Shown: positions 49,044 to 58,803 of the stretch, piece by piece
Position numbering within the stretch: position 1 is the first letter of the stretch
Layout of the letters: each line of letters begins with the position of its first letter
Source of the DNA: Inia geoffrensis
Lineage: Eukaryota > Chordata > Mammalia > Artiodactyla > Iniidae
Direction of reading: 5' to 3'
DNA: 64,000 nucleotides
NCBI GenBank assembly: GCA_036417435.1
Contig: CM070904.1
Coordinates: 126,666,695 to 126,730,694 of the forward strand
Notes under the pieces: model-generated
The model's database searches: none
What the model saw: only the letters and a program-made list of their open reading frames with translations
What the model was told of the DNA's origin: nothing
Program-made: the position numbers and the translations under genes

Positions 49044-49213
49044 CTTTTTTTTTTTTTCTATACACTTAAAATTTTTAATCCAGTACATTTTTATTCAACC
49101 TTATGGCTGACATTTCATTAAGAATGAAAATGGCATCCTATAGCTCCAATAACTTTCAGTGCTTTAGTGATTTTTCTTTTTATTTATTTATTTATTAACA
49201 TCTTTATTGGAGT
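49044..49213 (-). mobile_element. L1 3' tip plus unknown 3' piece with poly(A), fused to U6
   Basis: Continuing on the - strand from U6, about 17 bp, 'actccaataaagatgtt', equal the last bases of the young L1s in this window. They are followed by an A-rich (AAAT)n stretch at about 49170-49196. Then come about 110 bp of sequence that is not L1 and that I do not recognise (49058-49169). It contains AATAAA (49090-49095 on this strand), 33 bases before a 13-base A-run at 49045-49057. That looks like a polyadenylated L1 readthrough (3' transduction) or the end of another mRNA. Confidence 0.8.
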
Positions 49214-49320
49214 AAAAAATATGGAACGCTTCACGATTTTGCGTGTCATCCTTGTGCAGGGGCCATGCTAATCTTCTCTGTATCATTCCAGTTTTAGTAT
49301 ATGTGCTGCTGAAGCGAGCA
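49214..49320 (-). pseudogene. RNU6: U6 spliceosomal snRNA retropseudogene, part of a chimeric insertion
   Basis: Read on the - strand it is an almost full-length U6 snRNA of about 107 nt: 'tgctcgcttcagcagcacat' at the 5' end, then 'acagagaagattagcatgg' (the ACAGAGA box that pairs with 5' splice sites), then 'gtgaagcgttccatattttt'. Only a few substitutions separate it from the functional RNA, for example 'cttcagcag' for 'cttcggcag'. It lacks its own upstream Pol III promoter: the base just before it is the target duplication. It is joined at its 3' end to an L1 tail tip and a further sequence, so it is a template-switch product and not a functional gene. Confidence 0.95.
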
Positions 49321-49362
49321 TGGCAGGTGGATTCTTAAGCACTGCGCCACCAGGGAAGTCCC

Positions 49363-49596
49363 AGTTTCATCTTGTTTGTTTCCTTTTCTAGACTTGAATT
49401 AGCCATTTCTCCAAGGAGTTCCACAACCCTCATTCTTAACCAATATGTGATGTGGAACGGTTTTAGAATGCCTTTTGTGTCCTATGACTTTAAGGTGATC
49501 TTTCTTCCCCGTAACATTTATTTTATTCTTGTTTGTACTGCGATAACAAAAATAGAATGAAAATACTTTAAAAATGCAATGTATTTATTTATATTT
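49363..49596. other. intronic DNA between two insertions
   Basis: About 230 bp of AT-rich sequence. It ends at the left target duplication of the L1 that follows. No feature recognised. Confidence 0.5.
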
Positions 49597-50122
49597 TAAT
49601 TATACAGTTTTTTTAAACATCTTTATTGGAGTATAATTGCTTTACAATGGTGTGTTAGTTTCTGCTTTATAGCAAAGTGAATCGGTTATACATATACATA
49701 TGTTCCCATATCTCTTCCCTCTTGTGTCTCCCTCCCTCCCACCCTCCCTATCCCACCCCTCCAGGCGGTCACAAAGCACCGAGCTGATCTCCCTGTGCTA
49801 TGCAGCTGCTTCCCACTAGCTATCTACCTTACGTTTGGTAGTGTATATATATGTCCATGCCTCTCTCTCTCTCGCTTTGTCACACCTTACCCTTCCCCCT
49901 TCCCATATCCTCAAGTCCATCCTCCAGTAGGTCTAGTAGTACACAGTCTTTATTCCTGTCTTACCCCTAGGTTCTTCATGACAGTTTTTTTTTTTCTTAA
50001 ATTCCATATATATGTGTTAGCATACGGTATTTGTCTCTCTCCTTCTGACTTACTTCACTCTGTATGACAGACTCTAGGTCTATCCACCTCATTACAAATA
50101 GCTCAATTTCATTTCTTTTTAT

Positions 50123-50336
50123 TTTTTTTAATTATTTTTTTTTTGCGGTACTCGGGCCTCTCACTGCCGTGGCCCCTCCCGTCGTGGAGCACAGGCTCCG
50201 GATGCGCTGGCTCAGCGGCCATGGCTCACAGACCCAGCCGCTCCGCAGCATGCGGGATCCTCCCAGACCGGGGCACGAACCCGTGTCCCCCGCATCGGCA
50301 GGCGGACTCTCAACCACTGCGCCACCAGGGAAGCCC
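50123..50336 (-). mobile_element. CHR-2-type SINE nested in the young L1
   Basis: T-tract, 'tgcggtactcgggcctctc', body and 'ccaccagggaagccc'. Duplication 'tcatttctttttat' (50109-50122) and 'tcgtttctttttat' (50337-50350) with one mismatch. Confidence 0.94.
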
Positions 50337-51490
50337 TCGTTTCTTTTTATGGCTGAGTGATATTCCATTGTATATATGTGCCACATCTTCTTTATCCATT
50401 CATCCGATGATGGACACTTAGGTTGTTTCCATCTCCGGGCTATTGTAAATAGAGCTGCAATGAACATTTTGGTACATGACTCTTTTTGAATTATGGTTTT
50501 CTCAGGGTATATGCCCAGTAGTGGGATTGCTGGGTCATATGGTAGTTCTGTTTGTAGTTTTTTAAGGAACCTCCATACTGTTCTCCACAGTGGCTGTATC
50601 AATTTACATTCCCACCAACAGTGCAAGAGGGTTCCCTTTTCCCCACACCCTCTCCAGCATTTATTGTTTCTAGATTTTTTGATGATGGCCATTCCGACTG
50701 GTGTGAGATTATATCTCACTGTAGTTTTGATTTGCATTTCTCTAATGATTAGTGATGTTGAGCATTCTTTCATGTGTTTGTTGGCAGTCTGTATATCTTC
50801 TTTGGAGAAATGTCTGTTTAGGTCTTCTGCCGATTTTTGGATTTGGTTGTTTGTTTTTTTGTTATTGAGCTGCATGAGCTGCTTATAAATTTTGGAGATT
50901 AATCCTTTGTCAGTTGCTTCATTTGCAAATATTTTCTCCCATTCTGAGGGCTGTCTTTTGGTCTTGTTTATGGTTTCCTTTGCTGTGCAAAAGCTTTGAA
51001 GTTTCATTAGTTCCCATTTGTTTATTTTTGTTTTTATTTCCATTTCTCTAGGAGGTGGGTCAAAAAGGACCTTGCTGTGATTTATGCCATAGAGTGTCCT
51101 GCCTATGTTTTCCTCTAAGAGTTTGATAGTTTCTGGCCTTACATTTAGGTCTTTAATCCATTTTGAGTTTATTTTTGTGTATGGTGTTAGGGAGTGACCT
51201 AATCTCATAGTTTTACATGTAGCTGTCCAGTTTTCCCAGCACCACTTATTGAAGAGGCTGTCCTTTCTCCACTGTACATTCCTGCCTCCTTTATCAAAGA
51301 TAATGTGACCATATGTGCGTGGGTTTATCTCTGGGCTTTCTATCCTGTTCCATTGATCTATATTTCTGTTTTTGTGCCAGTACCATACTGTCTTGATTAC
51401 TGTAGCTTTGTAGTATAGTCTGAAGTCAGGGAGCCTGATTCCTCCAGCTCCGTTTTTTGTTCTCAAGATTGCTTTGGCTCTTTGGGGTCT
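50337..51490 (-). pseudogene. L1 ORF2 C-terminal part, open but truncated
   Basis: About 380 codons are open from 51466 down to the SINE at 50336. Residues include [20 protein letters not shown] at the start, [20 protein letters not shown] with the Cys-rich motif typical of ORF2, and [12 protein letters not shown] near the end, after which the nested SINE supplies the next codons. In the family ORF2 encodes endonuclease and reverse transcriptase. Here the endonuclease and the N-terminal part are missing, so the piece cannot work. The lack of stops shows that the insertion is recent on the family scale. Confidence 0.9.
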
Positions 51491-52018
51491 TAGTTTTGGA
51501 AGTTTTAGCCACAGCAGTCAGAGAAGAAAAGGAAATAAAGGGAATCCAAATTGGAAAAGAAGAAGTAAAGCTGTCAGTGTTTGCAGATGACATGATACTA
51601 TACATAGAGAATCCTAAAGATGCTACCAGAAAACTACTAGAGCTAATCAATGAATTTGGTAAAGTAGCAGGATACAAAATTAATGCACAGAAATTTCTGG
51701 CATTCCTATACACTAAGGATGAAAAATCTGAAAGTGAAATCAAGAAAACACTCCCATTTACCATTGCAACAAAAAGAATAAAATATCTAGGAATAAACCT
51801 ACCTAAGGAGACAAAAGACCTATATGCAGAAAATTATAAGACACTGATGAAAGAAATGAAAGACGATACAAATAGATGGAGAGATATACCATGTTCTTGG
51901 ATTAGAAGAATCAACATTGTGAAAATGACTCTACTACCCAAAGCAATCTACAGATTCAATGTAATCCCTATCAAACTACCACTGGCATTTTTCATAGAAC
52001 TAGAACAAAAAGTTTCAC
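51491..52018 (+). pseudogene. L1 ORF2 reverse-transcriptase palm segment, inverted
   Basis: On the + strand an open run of about 170 codons encodes the central ORF2: [32 protein letters not shown] with the catalytic FADD of the reverse transcriptase, [15 protein letters not shown], and [20 protein letters not shown] to [12 protein letters not shown]. It stops at the target duplication. It has no start, no promoter and neither N- nor C-terminal domains. The segment belongs directly upstream of the - strand ORF2 part at 50337-51490. Confidence 0.93.
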
Positions 52019-52039
52019 AATTTGTAATTATACAGTTTT

Positions 52040-52410
52040 GAATGACTTGATTTGTTCATTAAACCCTGCTACTATACAGCATTCTCTGCTTTAGTAACTC
52101 AGAAGTGAAAATAGTGCCTAAAACACTAATTCTTGAGTATAGCTAATCTAAACCATGGAGATTATCATAAAATCAGAACTGGGTTGGTTTTGAAATGTGC
52201 TGTACAGTTAAGCTTGCTGTACTCTGGTCATTGCTTTCCACTGTGCTCTTTTTCCCATTGACTTTTCCTTGAACTTTGTATGTGTAAGCCAAAGCATAAT
52301 TCTTAATATGTAGGTAGGCAGAATCATGGTGATTACAGAATTCTCTTTATATTTTACTCACACACATATACATACATACAAAGACTACCTTTCACTGTGG
52401 GATAGTTGAG
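52040..52410. other. intronic DNA, nothing recognised
   Basis: About 370 bp of AT-rich sequence between the L1 and a SINE, with a short CATA-rich run near 52361-52380. Confidence 0.5.
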
Positions 52411-52413
52411 CCT

Positions 52414-52423
<10 letters not shown>

Positions 52424-52444
<21 letters not shown>

Positions 52445-52589
52445 GCGGTACGTGGGCCTCTCACTGTTGTGGCCTCTCCCGTTGCGGAGCACAGGCTCCG
52501 GATGTGCAGGCTCAGCGGCCATGGGGCACGAACCCGTGTCCCCTGCATCGGCAGGCAGACTCTCAACCACTGCACCACCAGGGAAGCCC
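52424..52589 (-). mobile_element. CHR-2-type SINE with an internal deletion
   Basis: T-tract, 'tgcggtacgtgggcctctc', then normal text to 'cagcggccatgg'. There it jumps straight to 'ggcacgaacccgtgtcccc', so about 45 bp of the body present in sister copies are absent. The end is 'ccaccagggaagcccg'. Flanks 'cttcaaatttt' and 'tttcaaatttt' give the duplication. Confidence 0.94.
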
Positions 52590-52599
52590 GAACTTTCAA

Positions 52600-53790
52600 A
52601 TTTTATAAAGTCAGAATTCTGGTTACCCTCTAATATTTTCTCCTTGGTCTGTGGGAACCAAATCCTTTCTGAAACTGTTAGCAGAAGAAATAAATATATA
52701 ATAGAAAGTAAAGGCCTGGAACCTTTGTTTAACATCTTTCCAGAAGACTGCATTTTACCTTATATTCTAACTGTAGCATGTCAGTTGTTTTCTTTCACCC
52801 CTGCCCCCAGCTCTCTTCTTTCTGAGATAAAGTTTGTATGGGATGACACGTAAAAAAAGAACAGTAGACCAGTGATTGTGTTGTAGCCACCGTGCTTTAG
52901 ACGTAGGGCATGCACACGTACCTCCTGCCTGTGCTTTGGGCTGTTCTGACAGTACCCAAGGTTGTGTTAATTCTTTGAGGATGGTCAGCGGCAGATCTTC
53001 CTAAATGTTATTGAATTTGCTTGGCACATTTAAGGAAATTGAATGGATTTGCTGATTTGAGTGGCGTCAGATTTCTTCTTCTTCTTTACTTTGTCAGTGA
53101 ATTCTCTGTTTTTTGAATGATATATTTTGGGTTAGGTATGAAACCAGGATTCGTGTTTCAAGGCAGAAGTGCAGGAGAGCTGGTTTTGTAATTGTGTATT
53201 AATTTAAAACTTAGCTGTTGCTTCACTCTTATGTTCTCATGCAGGAAGGGGCCTAAGGGGAATCTTTTTAGAGATTTCTGGCTTAGCCAGTTGAACTTTT
53301 CTTTTAACTGTTAAAGAAAAGGAGCCTTGTTTGTTTGGAACTAATTAACAAACGTGGAAATAATGAACAAATTAATGAATGAACAAATGAATAAATCAGT
53401 GAATCTGACAAGAGTCAGATTTCTGTTACCACATTTTCATGAAGTCAGATTTTTTAAAACTTTGGGAATATATTTTTAGAGTCTGTATTCTGATTGTGTG
53501 AATATCTTTGTAATATTTTACTTTGATTTTCTGGGTGGATATTATAATATTCATTGGGGACAGTTTGTTAATTGGAATCTGTGACATTTTAATGTTTGGA
53601 GAAAGATTTCTTTTAATAACTTTTTGTGCGTTGTATAAAATGAAGATCTTTCATTAAGCATGATCTTTGTGTGATCTAATTTGAACATTAATCTGGTTTG
53701 TTGAAAGCAGGCATCTAATTTGAAACCTCAGAGTTAAAGTCAGAAAAATATTAGACTTCTCAATTATAAGCACATAGAGAAACTGCTAGA
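52600..53790. other. intronic DNA, about 1.2 kb without recognised repeats
   Basis: No transposon and no exon-like frame with splice sites recognised. It is the beginning of the low-repeat block that carries the exon. Confidence 0.5.
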
Positions 53791-53794
53791 AGCT

Positions 53795-54125
53795 CACTCA
53801 CTTCATTCAAGCCTCTGCTCAAATGTTGCTTCATCCAGGAGGCATCCTCCCTGACCACGCTACTGGTAAACCAGCCTCAGTTTCCAATAACCAGCATTTT
53901 CATATTATATATTTTTTTCACTAGCACTTATCACTTTTGATTGTGTACACTGCTGCATCCCTGCCACCTAGAACAGTGCCTTGCACCGTGAAACTTACTC
54001 CGTACGATTTGTTGAATGAGTAAATTGTCTACCACCTGTCTCCTCACTATAGAATGTAGGCCTCATGAGGGTGCCTGGCATGAGGCTGACCTTCCAGCAT
54101 TTGTTTGAAAGAATGAAACGGATCT
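53795..54125 (+). mobile_element. L2 LINE 3' end, ancient
   Basis: 'cctctgctcaaatgttgcttc', 'catcctccctgaccacgcta', 'ctgccacctagaacagtgcc' and 'gatttgttgaatgagtaaa' occur in the order typical of the L2 3' end. Strongly diverged. Confidence 0.75.
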
Positions 54126-55020
54126 GCTACCAATAGTGATCAAATTCATATACACACACATGTATGTATGATCACATCTTGATTATATGTTTAAATTGCA
54201 CATAGATTTCTCACCCAGAAATAGATTATTAGAAGGATATGGTGTTCTAAGTAACATCTAGAACCTACAGAATCTGCTGTCTTTTTTGCTAATGTAGATG
54301 GGCAGATTTACATATAGGGTCACCTTTTTTTTTTTTTCAGTGACTAAATAACACTGGTGTATGTTAATATTGTGCCCATAGAAATCAAAGGGTACTGTCA
54401 TATGAGTGTCATGTGACTAACTCATTGAATGGATTAGTAGTGGATTCTTTTCTCCTATTTGCTTCATTTTTGTTAAATTGAAAGTTTTTGACATATTGTG
54501 CAATGCTCATTCTTATTTCTAGTGTAAATGTCTATCAGTTGTGTGCTTTCTATACTGATCTCAGGCCTCAAAATGGAGAATTAAGGGTTTATATTTTTTA
54601 TGGGAACATTTTATAAACTCTTGTTCACACTTAATTTTTTTTCTATTTCATCTTACATTCTTGTGGTTTCATTTGGGAACACAGTGACAAACTATGTTGA
54701 GTTCTTTTATCATTTCCCAGCATACTAGTTGGTCCCATGTGATGGACACTTTGTGAAGCAGTGTGGTACTTCTGGTATTCAGGGCCTTTGTGGGAGAGAG
54801 GATGAAAATATACATCAGAAAAATAGAAGTGGGTGTAGCATTAATCTTGGGCATCTTGAAGAGCTAGATTGATTGTAAGGTAATCCGTGCATCTGGAAAA
54901 TAAAGATTCTTTTTCAAACTACATGGTGAGTGTCCAGTGCTTCTGAATGTGCACTTTTTTCCTTAGGAAAGAAAAATGAAAAAAGAAAAATCTGCACTTT
55001 CCCATTTTTCCCTCCAGTGA
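54126..55020. other. intronic DNA directly upstream of the exon
   Basis: About 900 bp without recognised repeats apart from a T-run near 54326. The frame on the - strand at 54669-54854 has no support. Confidence 0.5.
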
Positions 55021-55048
55021 TTTAGCAGAACTTTTCTCTTTTCTTCAG

Positions 55049-55283
55049 GTAATTAAACCAGAGAGCAATGACAAAGAGACAGAAGGTGCCTGTGAATCAG
55101 ATATCCCTGAGGAGCTCTGTGGAAGCCATCTCCTGCAACAGTCCCTGAAAGGCTCTAATGACAGTCCTGATGTCATCATAGAGGCTCAGTTTGATGACAG
55201 TGACTCAGAAGATGGACATGGCAACACGCAGAATGCTCTGGTTGATGGTGTTAAGAAACTCTCAGTTTGTGTTCATGAAAAAG
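55049..55283 (+). CDS. internal coding exon of an unidentified protein-coding gene
   Basis: A 235-bp exon, 78 codons plus one base. The acceptor is a pyrimidine run ending 'ttttctcttttcttcag' at 55048, and the donor is 'aaaaag|gtgagt' at 55283/55284, close to consensus. Only one frame is open: the other two stop within the first eight bases. It therefore enters in phase 0 and leaves in phase 1. The peptide starts [20 protein letters not shown] and ends [10 protein letters not shown]. It has 18 Asp/Glu against 6 Lys and no Arg. It contains the acidic serine cluster [12 protein letters not shown] at residues 47-58, a plausible casein kinase 2 target. No folded domain or membrane segment is seen, so it is probably a disordered, acidic linker. 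I cannot name the gene. No other exon with equal support lies upstream in the window, which implies a long preceding intron. Confidence 0.88.
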
Positions 55284-56048
55284 GTGAGTACCGGACTGCT
55301 CTCCGATGGTTTATTTTAGTAGATTGTTTTAAGTATTGGAATTCTCTCTGGGCTACACAGTTAATCATACAGTACAGTTGGTATCTTTCCAGTTTCTAAC
55401 CTGTGGCAGCTTTTAGGAAAGGGGGATCTTTGACAGGCTTCCAGCTGCTGTTTGTGAGGGGGACAAATGCTGCTGGTGATTTGTGTGGTCAGTGGTTGCT
55501 GTTGTCATTTCCTAATGGCTTTTGCATTGTGTTGATAGCTAACCTTGAAATTTCCTGTGATGAGCCCAATCCCACCCTGTGGTTGATATGAACATAATTA
55601 AACCAAACTAAAATCCTTCCAAAAAAACACTTTGTTTTACCCTGGATTTTGCTTTAATTTTAACTTGGTACATTTCATCCTCAGTGGTGAATGGATCACC
55701 TTAAATTTGATAAGTAGATTATCTTTACAAAGTGTTTTGATTGTAAGCTTTTAAAAAAGCCAGTCTTATTTTCTCTGATCAAAATTTAAGCCATGGGTCC
55801 CCTGGATACTGAAAAAAGCAATTGCAAGCACACAGGCGAAGAGCTGTGACCAAGGGCCCTACCTGACTGCAGTCTGGAAAACTTAAGGGAAAGTAGCAAT
55901 GAAAATTGGAATATTTCAATGTATAGATTTCTAGGAGGTTTTAAGTGCAGGGAATATGTTTTCTAGCCAGATTGATTTTTATGTATGTTATGAAATGGAA
56001 AATATTGACCTGGTTAGGCCAACTAGATTATGAGGGTTTTTTTATCAG

Positions 56049-56107
56049 GAAGAAGTTTCTGGCACAGTCCCCACGAAAGGCTAGAAGAAATGCCAGAAGA
56101 TTACTAA
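56049..56107 (+). CDS. candidate terminal coding exon of the same gene (phase-compatible)
   Basis: An acceptor-like 'gtttttttatcag' ends at 56048. Joined to the exon at 55049-55283, which leaves one base over, the reading continues as Gly-Arg-Ser-Phe-Trp-His-Ser-Pro and reaches PHERLEEMPEDY and TAA at 56105-56107. About 1.3 kb free of recognised repeats follow, as a 3' untranslated region might. An AATAAA occurs at 57837-57842. Against it: another frame stays open to 56144 (KKFLAQSPRKARRNARRLLK and on) and meets a donor-like 'gactg|gtgagc', but that frame does not fit the phase of the exon upstream. Either could be chance. I rate the terminal reading as possible, not proven. Confidence 0.4.
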
Positions 56108-56144
56108 AGGAGGATGTTCAGCAGACACCCTGTGATAGGGACTG

Positions 56145-57450
56145 GTGAGCACAGTTCTCTGACATCCTGAAGGAAGCTGGAGGTGATTTCAGGAAGTGAC
56201 TGCATAAGGATCACCCTGTGTCTTCACTGCTGATGAGGTAGTGATCTCGGGCAGCGAGCACTTTCTAAAAGCCTGTGTCGCTTTCTGGTGCCAAGTACTA
56301 CTCATTCAGAAGGACTTCCCGACTTTGAAATTCTATCTGAATGAAGAGGCTACTGCTTCCTCACTGCCCCACCTCACTGCTGACCTGAGGGCACCCAGGT
56401 TCTTTTGTTTTTGTGGCCTGCTTGGGTAACTAGTGGTTCTACTACTGTTCAGGGCGCAGCCAATGTCATTTGGATGTTATTCCTTGAAAATTCCTTCTGA
56501 TGTTTCTTCTTTCTTCCTTTAAAAACAGTTTAATAACCAGGACCCTAAATGGCCAAATCCTCATCTGCAAGGTCACCAAGGGAGAGAGATACTTGAAGGA
56601 CAAAGCCAGGGGAAGGAGTACTTTAAAACTTACTGGGTATTTGGCCCAAAACTACTTTGTGGAAACCCAGCTCAGGTGATTGAACTTGGAAGACCTCAGC
56701 AGCCTCTTTTCCTCTAGGTTCCAAGTTGAAGGGATGAGATGCTTCAGTTTCTCATTAGTGATTGGTACCAATACAAGGGCAAGGAAATATTGATGGATGG
56801 AAGTGATGGCAGAATTGATACCCAGGGTGGATATTAATAATTCACTTTATCCTTTGTTTGGGAAATTCTGATGCCAGACGTACTCTTGATTTGTCCTCTA
56901 TTGTAATTTTCCTCCATCTCTGTTGCAAGTAAGTGTCACTGAGGGCTTTACAAGTACACCATATGCAATTTTTTTCCTTACTGTTTTTATGGTCTTCGTA
57001 TCCTACTGTTATTTATATTGCTTCCTTGCTGGCCCTGACTGAGGGAACAGCCTTAATCCTTCCCTCAGAATCTGGTACCAATTTCTCTTTCCTGCTAGCC
57101 TCTAAATAGAGAGTTTTGAAACCACATGGCTGTTTCTCATTTCTTGCCCTCCTGATATTTAGGAAAATTGCAATTTGCTCTTTTAAAAATCATGGTGTTT
57201 TTAAGGATATTTCAAGCAGCTTCTCTTCTCTGGATAATATAAAATCTGGTTACAGTTAGGATGTTAGTTCTTTTTGCACCATGTAAGGGTTTGAAATTTG
57301 TTATTGAAACAAAACATAACCTTAAGAACATCATAAACTTTTCCTAAGACTTCTAGAAAGGTTCATTGCTTTGTGTTGTAATTGCAAATGGATTATTAAT
57401 CCTAGTTCACACCTGTGTGCACAAGAGTGATTTTTGTTTGAATATCATGT
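56145..57450. other. low-repeat DNA, possible 3' untranslated region or intron
   Basis: About 1.3 kb with no recognised transposon. A frame opens after 'ctttaaaaacag' near 56528 and remains open for roughly 60 codons to a TAG near 56716, but has no donor or phase argument. No strong poly(A) signal occurs before 57837. Confidence 0.45.
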
Positions 57451-57481
57451 TTTTTTTTTTACCCAAAGCAAACATGACATA

Positions 57482-58465
57482 TTATATGTGTATACTTAGC
57501 ATATCCCTTTTTGCCCGGGAAACATTCATATCTTTACCATAAGTACCAATTTCTCTGGTAATTGAGCAGGTATCCCCAGCGGTATGCAGCAAGTGCCTAT
57601 CATTGCATTCAGAGAAAAGTTTCTCTGGGCATCTTAGACCTACACAATAGTTTCTTCTAGAAAGATAACATGGATCTGGATCATCCTCAGCCCTTGAGAG
57701 AATAGGCCAAAGACCTGGCCCCTTTTGTAGGTCCAGCCCCACAGCCTCCCAAGGCTGAGCTTTTACCACTTCCCAGGCAATGGCATTGTTGTCAGCATAG
57801 AAAACCACCATCTGTGTCAAGACTGGGGACAACCCAAATAAATATTCTTTGGTATCAAGTATTTGAGTAACGATTTGCCTGATTAGCAAACTCCAAAGGA
57901 TAAAAAAAATCATGACTAATTGGTACAGTAGCTCTTTATCATACCTCTTTGGGAACTTGAAGAACAGTTTTGGCCTCTGAGTCTTGGCGATGGTGACGTA
58001 ATCAGGTTGTGATGTACTTTTCCTGTTCTCTACCTTAGTAGGGTCTGTCAGAGATCTTGTTCAGCTTTCTGGTCTGGAGAGAAGCTTCTGCCAGTACCCT
58101 GATGACTGAACATGGGTTTGAATGTAGAGTCGGTGACCCTCTAAGTTCTCACTTTTGTCTCTGGCCACCTTCAACTCTTTTTTGAAGGGAGAATCCACAT
58201 GGAATCCTTGTTCCCTTCCGAGGTTTGAATCGATCTATTACTGCGCCTCCTGGGGCCTGCCCAAGTCAACCTTAGGAGTCAGGAAGAGCCGTTTTTTTCA
58301 CACTTAAAATTCATCTCCTTCCAGCGACAGGCCTGTTCATTGCCTAAGTTTAAGCTCTCTTTCCTTGGATAAAAAGTAACCGTATTTCCCTTTGGCTGAG
58401 AAAAGCAGATCCATATGATTATTCTCCTGTGATACTTTGGGGTTACTGAAATGCCAAGAACCCTT
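57482..58465 (-). pseudogene. coding-like remnant of unknown origin, probably a decayed retrocopy
   Basis: On the - strand one frame is coherent over about 325 codons, with only about six stops. The 3' 192 codons (58060 to 57485) are completely open. Residues include NPKVSQENNHMDLLFSAKGK at the start, SQPDYVTIAKTQRPKLFFKF, a hydrophobic stretch LLYQLVMIFFILWSLLI resembling a membrane segment, and a Cys-containing end (NYCVGLRCPEKLFSECNDRH). About 20 bases beyond the stop lies a 12-13 base A-run (T-run at about 57451-57463 on +), as expected of a processed copy. No target duplication was found. I do not recognise the parent. It could also be an old gene exon or a chance opening. Confidence 0.5.
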
Positions 58466-58788
58466 ACTCCTGACTGTCTAGAAACCCTTCTTTCTCAGAG
58501 CTAATTTTTTTTCATTTCCTTTCTGCTAGTGTTTCCAGATTCTGAGATCAAACCTTTCTTATATTTTTGTTTCCTAGTTCTCCACTGTGTATAATGATGA
58601 TTAATATAATTAGAAGACAGTTATGTTTGCTTCAGAAATTATATTAAAAATTAAATATAAGGCAGTTTCCCATCAACCACAATTTTTGGACAATGTTTTG
58701 TGCCAGTGTTTTAAAGTATTTTTTTGTTTTAAAAAAAGAGTAAAGCCTTGTCCAGACCTATGTTAGAAGGATACAGTGGGAATTTTTG
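58466..58788. other. DNA between the coding-like remnant and a SINE
   Basis: About 320 bp, AT-rich, nothing recognised. Confidence 0.5.
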
Positions 58789-58803
58789 CTTCCCTGTCTT
58801 TTA

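Larger units (their letters stand above)
48805..49362 (-). mobile_element. CHR-1-type SINE, split by a U6-containing insertion
   Basis: The first part (about 48805-49043) runs from the T-rich tail through 'ggctgcatctagttgtggcg' to 'tggcaggtggattctt'. The head (49337-49362) finishes with 'aagcactgcgccaccaggga'. Between them is a 277-bp retrotransposed insert plus its duplicated target, the 16 bases 'tggcaggtggattctt' at 49028-49043 and 49321-49336. The host SINE is rather diverged, so it is older than the insert. Confidence 0.94.
49612..52024 (-). mobile_element. young L1 with an inverted 5' segment (twin priming)
   Basis: The 3' end is at the left ('aaacatctttattggagtat', then the 3' untranslated region). 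The - strand text runs through ORF2 to about 51490. There the orientation flips: 51491-52024 carries the next upstream part of ORF2 on the + strand. The whole unit is bounded by a perfect 15-bp duplication, 'taattatacagtttt', at 49597-49611 and 52025-52039, so it is a single insertion. Only about a dozen bases of ORF2 seem lost at the switch. A CHR-2-type SINE (50123-50336) was inserted later. Confidence 0.95.

Noticed and set aside
49044..49320. U6 copy as a functional snRNA gene
   Set aside because: It has no upstream Pol III promoter elements, carries substitutions, is bounded by target duplications and continues into L1 sequence. It is a retropseudogene.
50132..51466. 444-codon frame as an intact protein gene
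   Set aside because: It is the C-terminal part of L1 ORF2, 5'-truncated, with its last 60-odd codons supplied by an antisense SINE.
56528..56718. open frame of about 60 codons after an acceptor-like 'aaaaacag'
   Set aside because: The pyrimidine tract is weak, there is no donor, no phase link to the exon upstream, and no recognisable motif.
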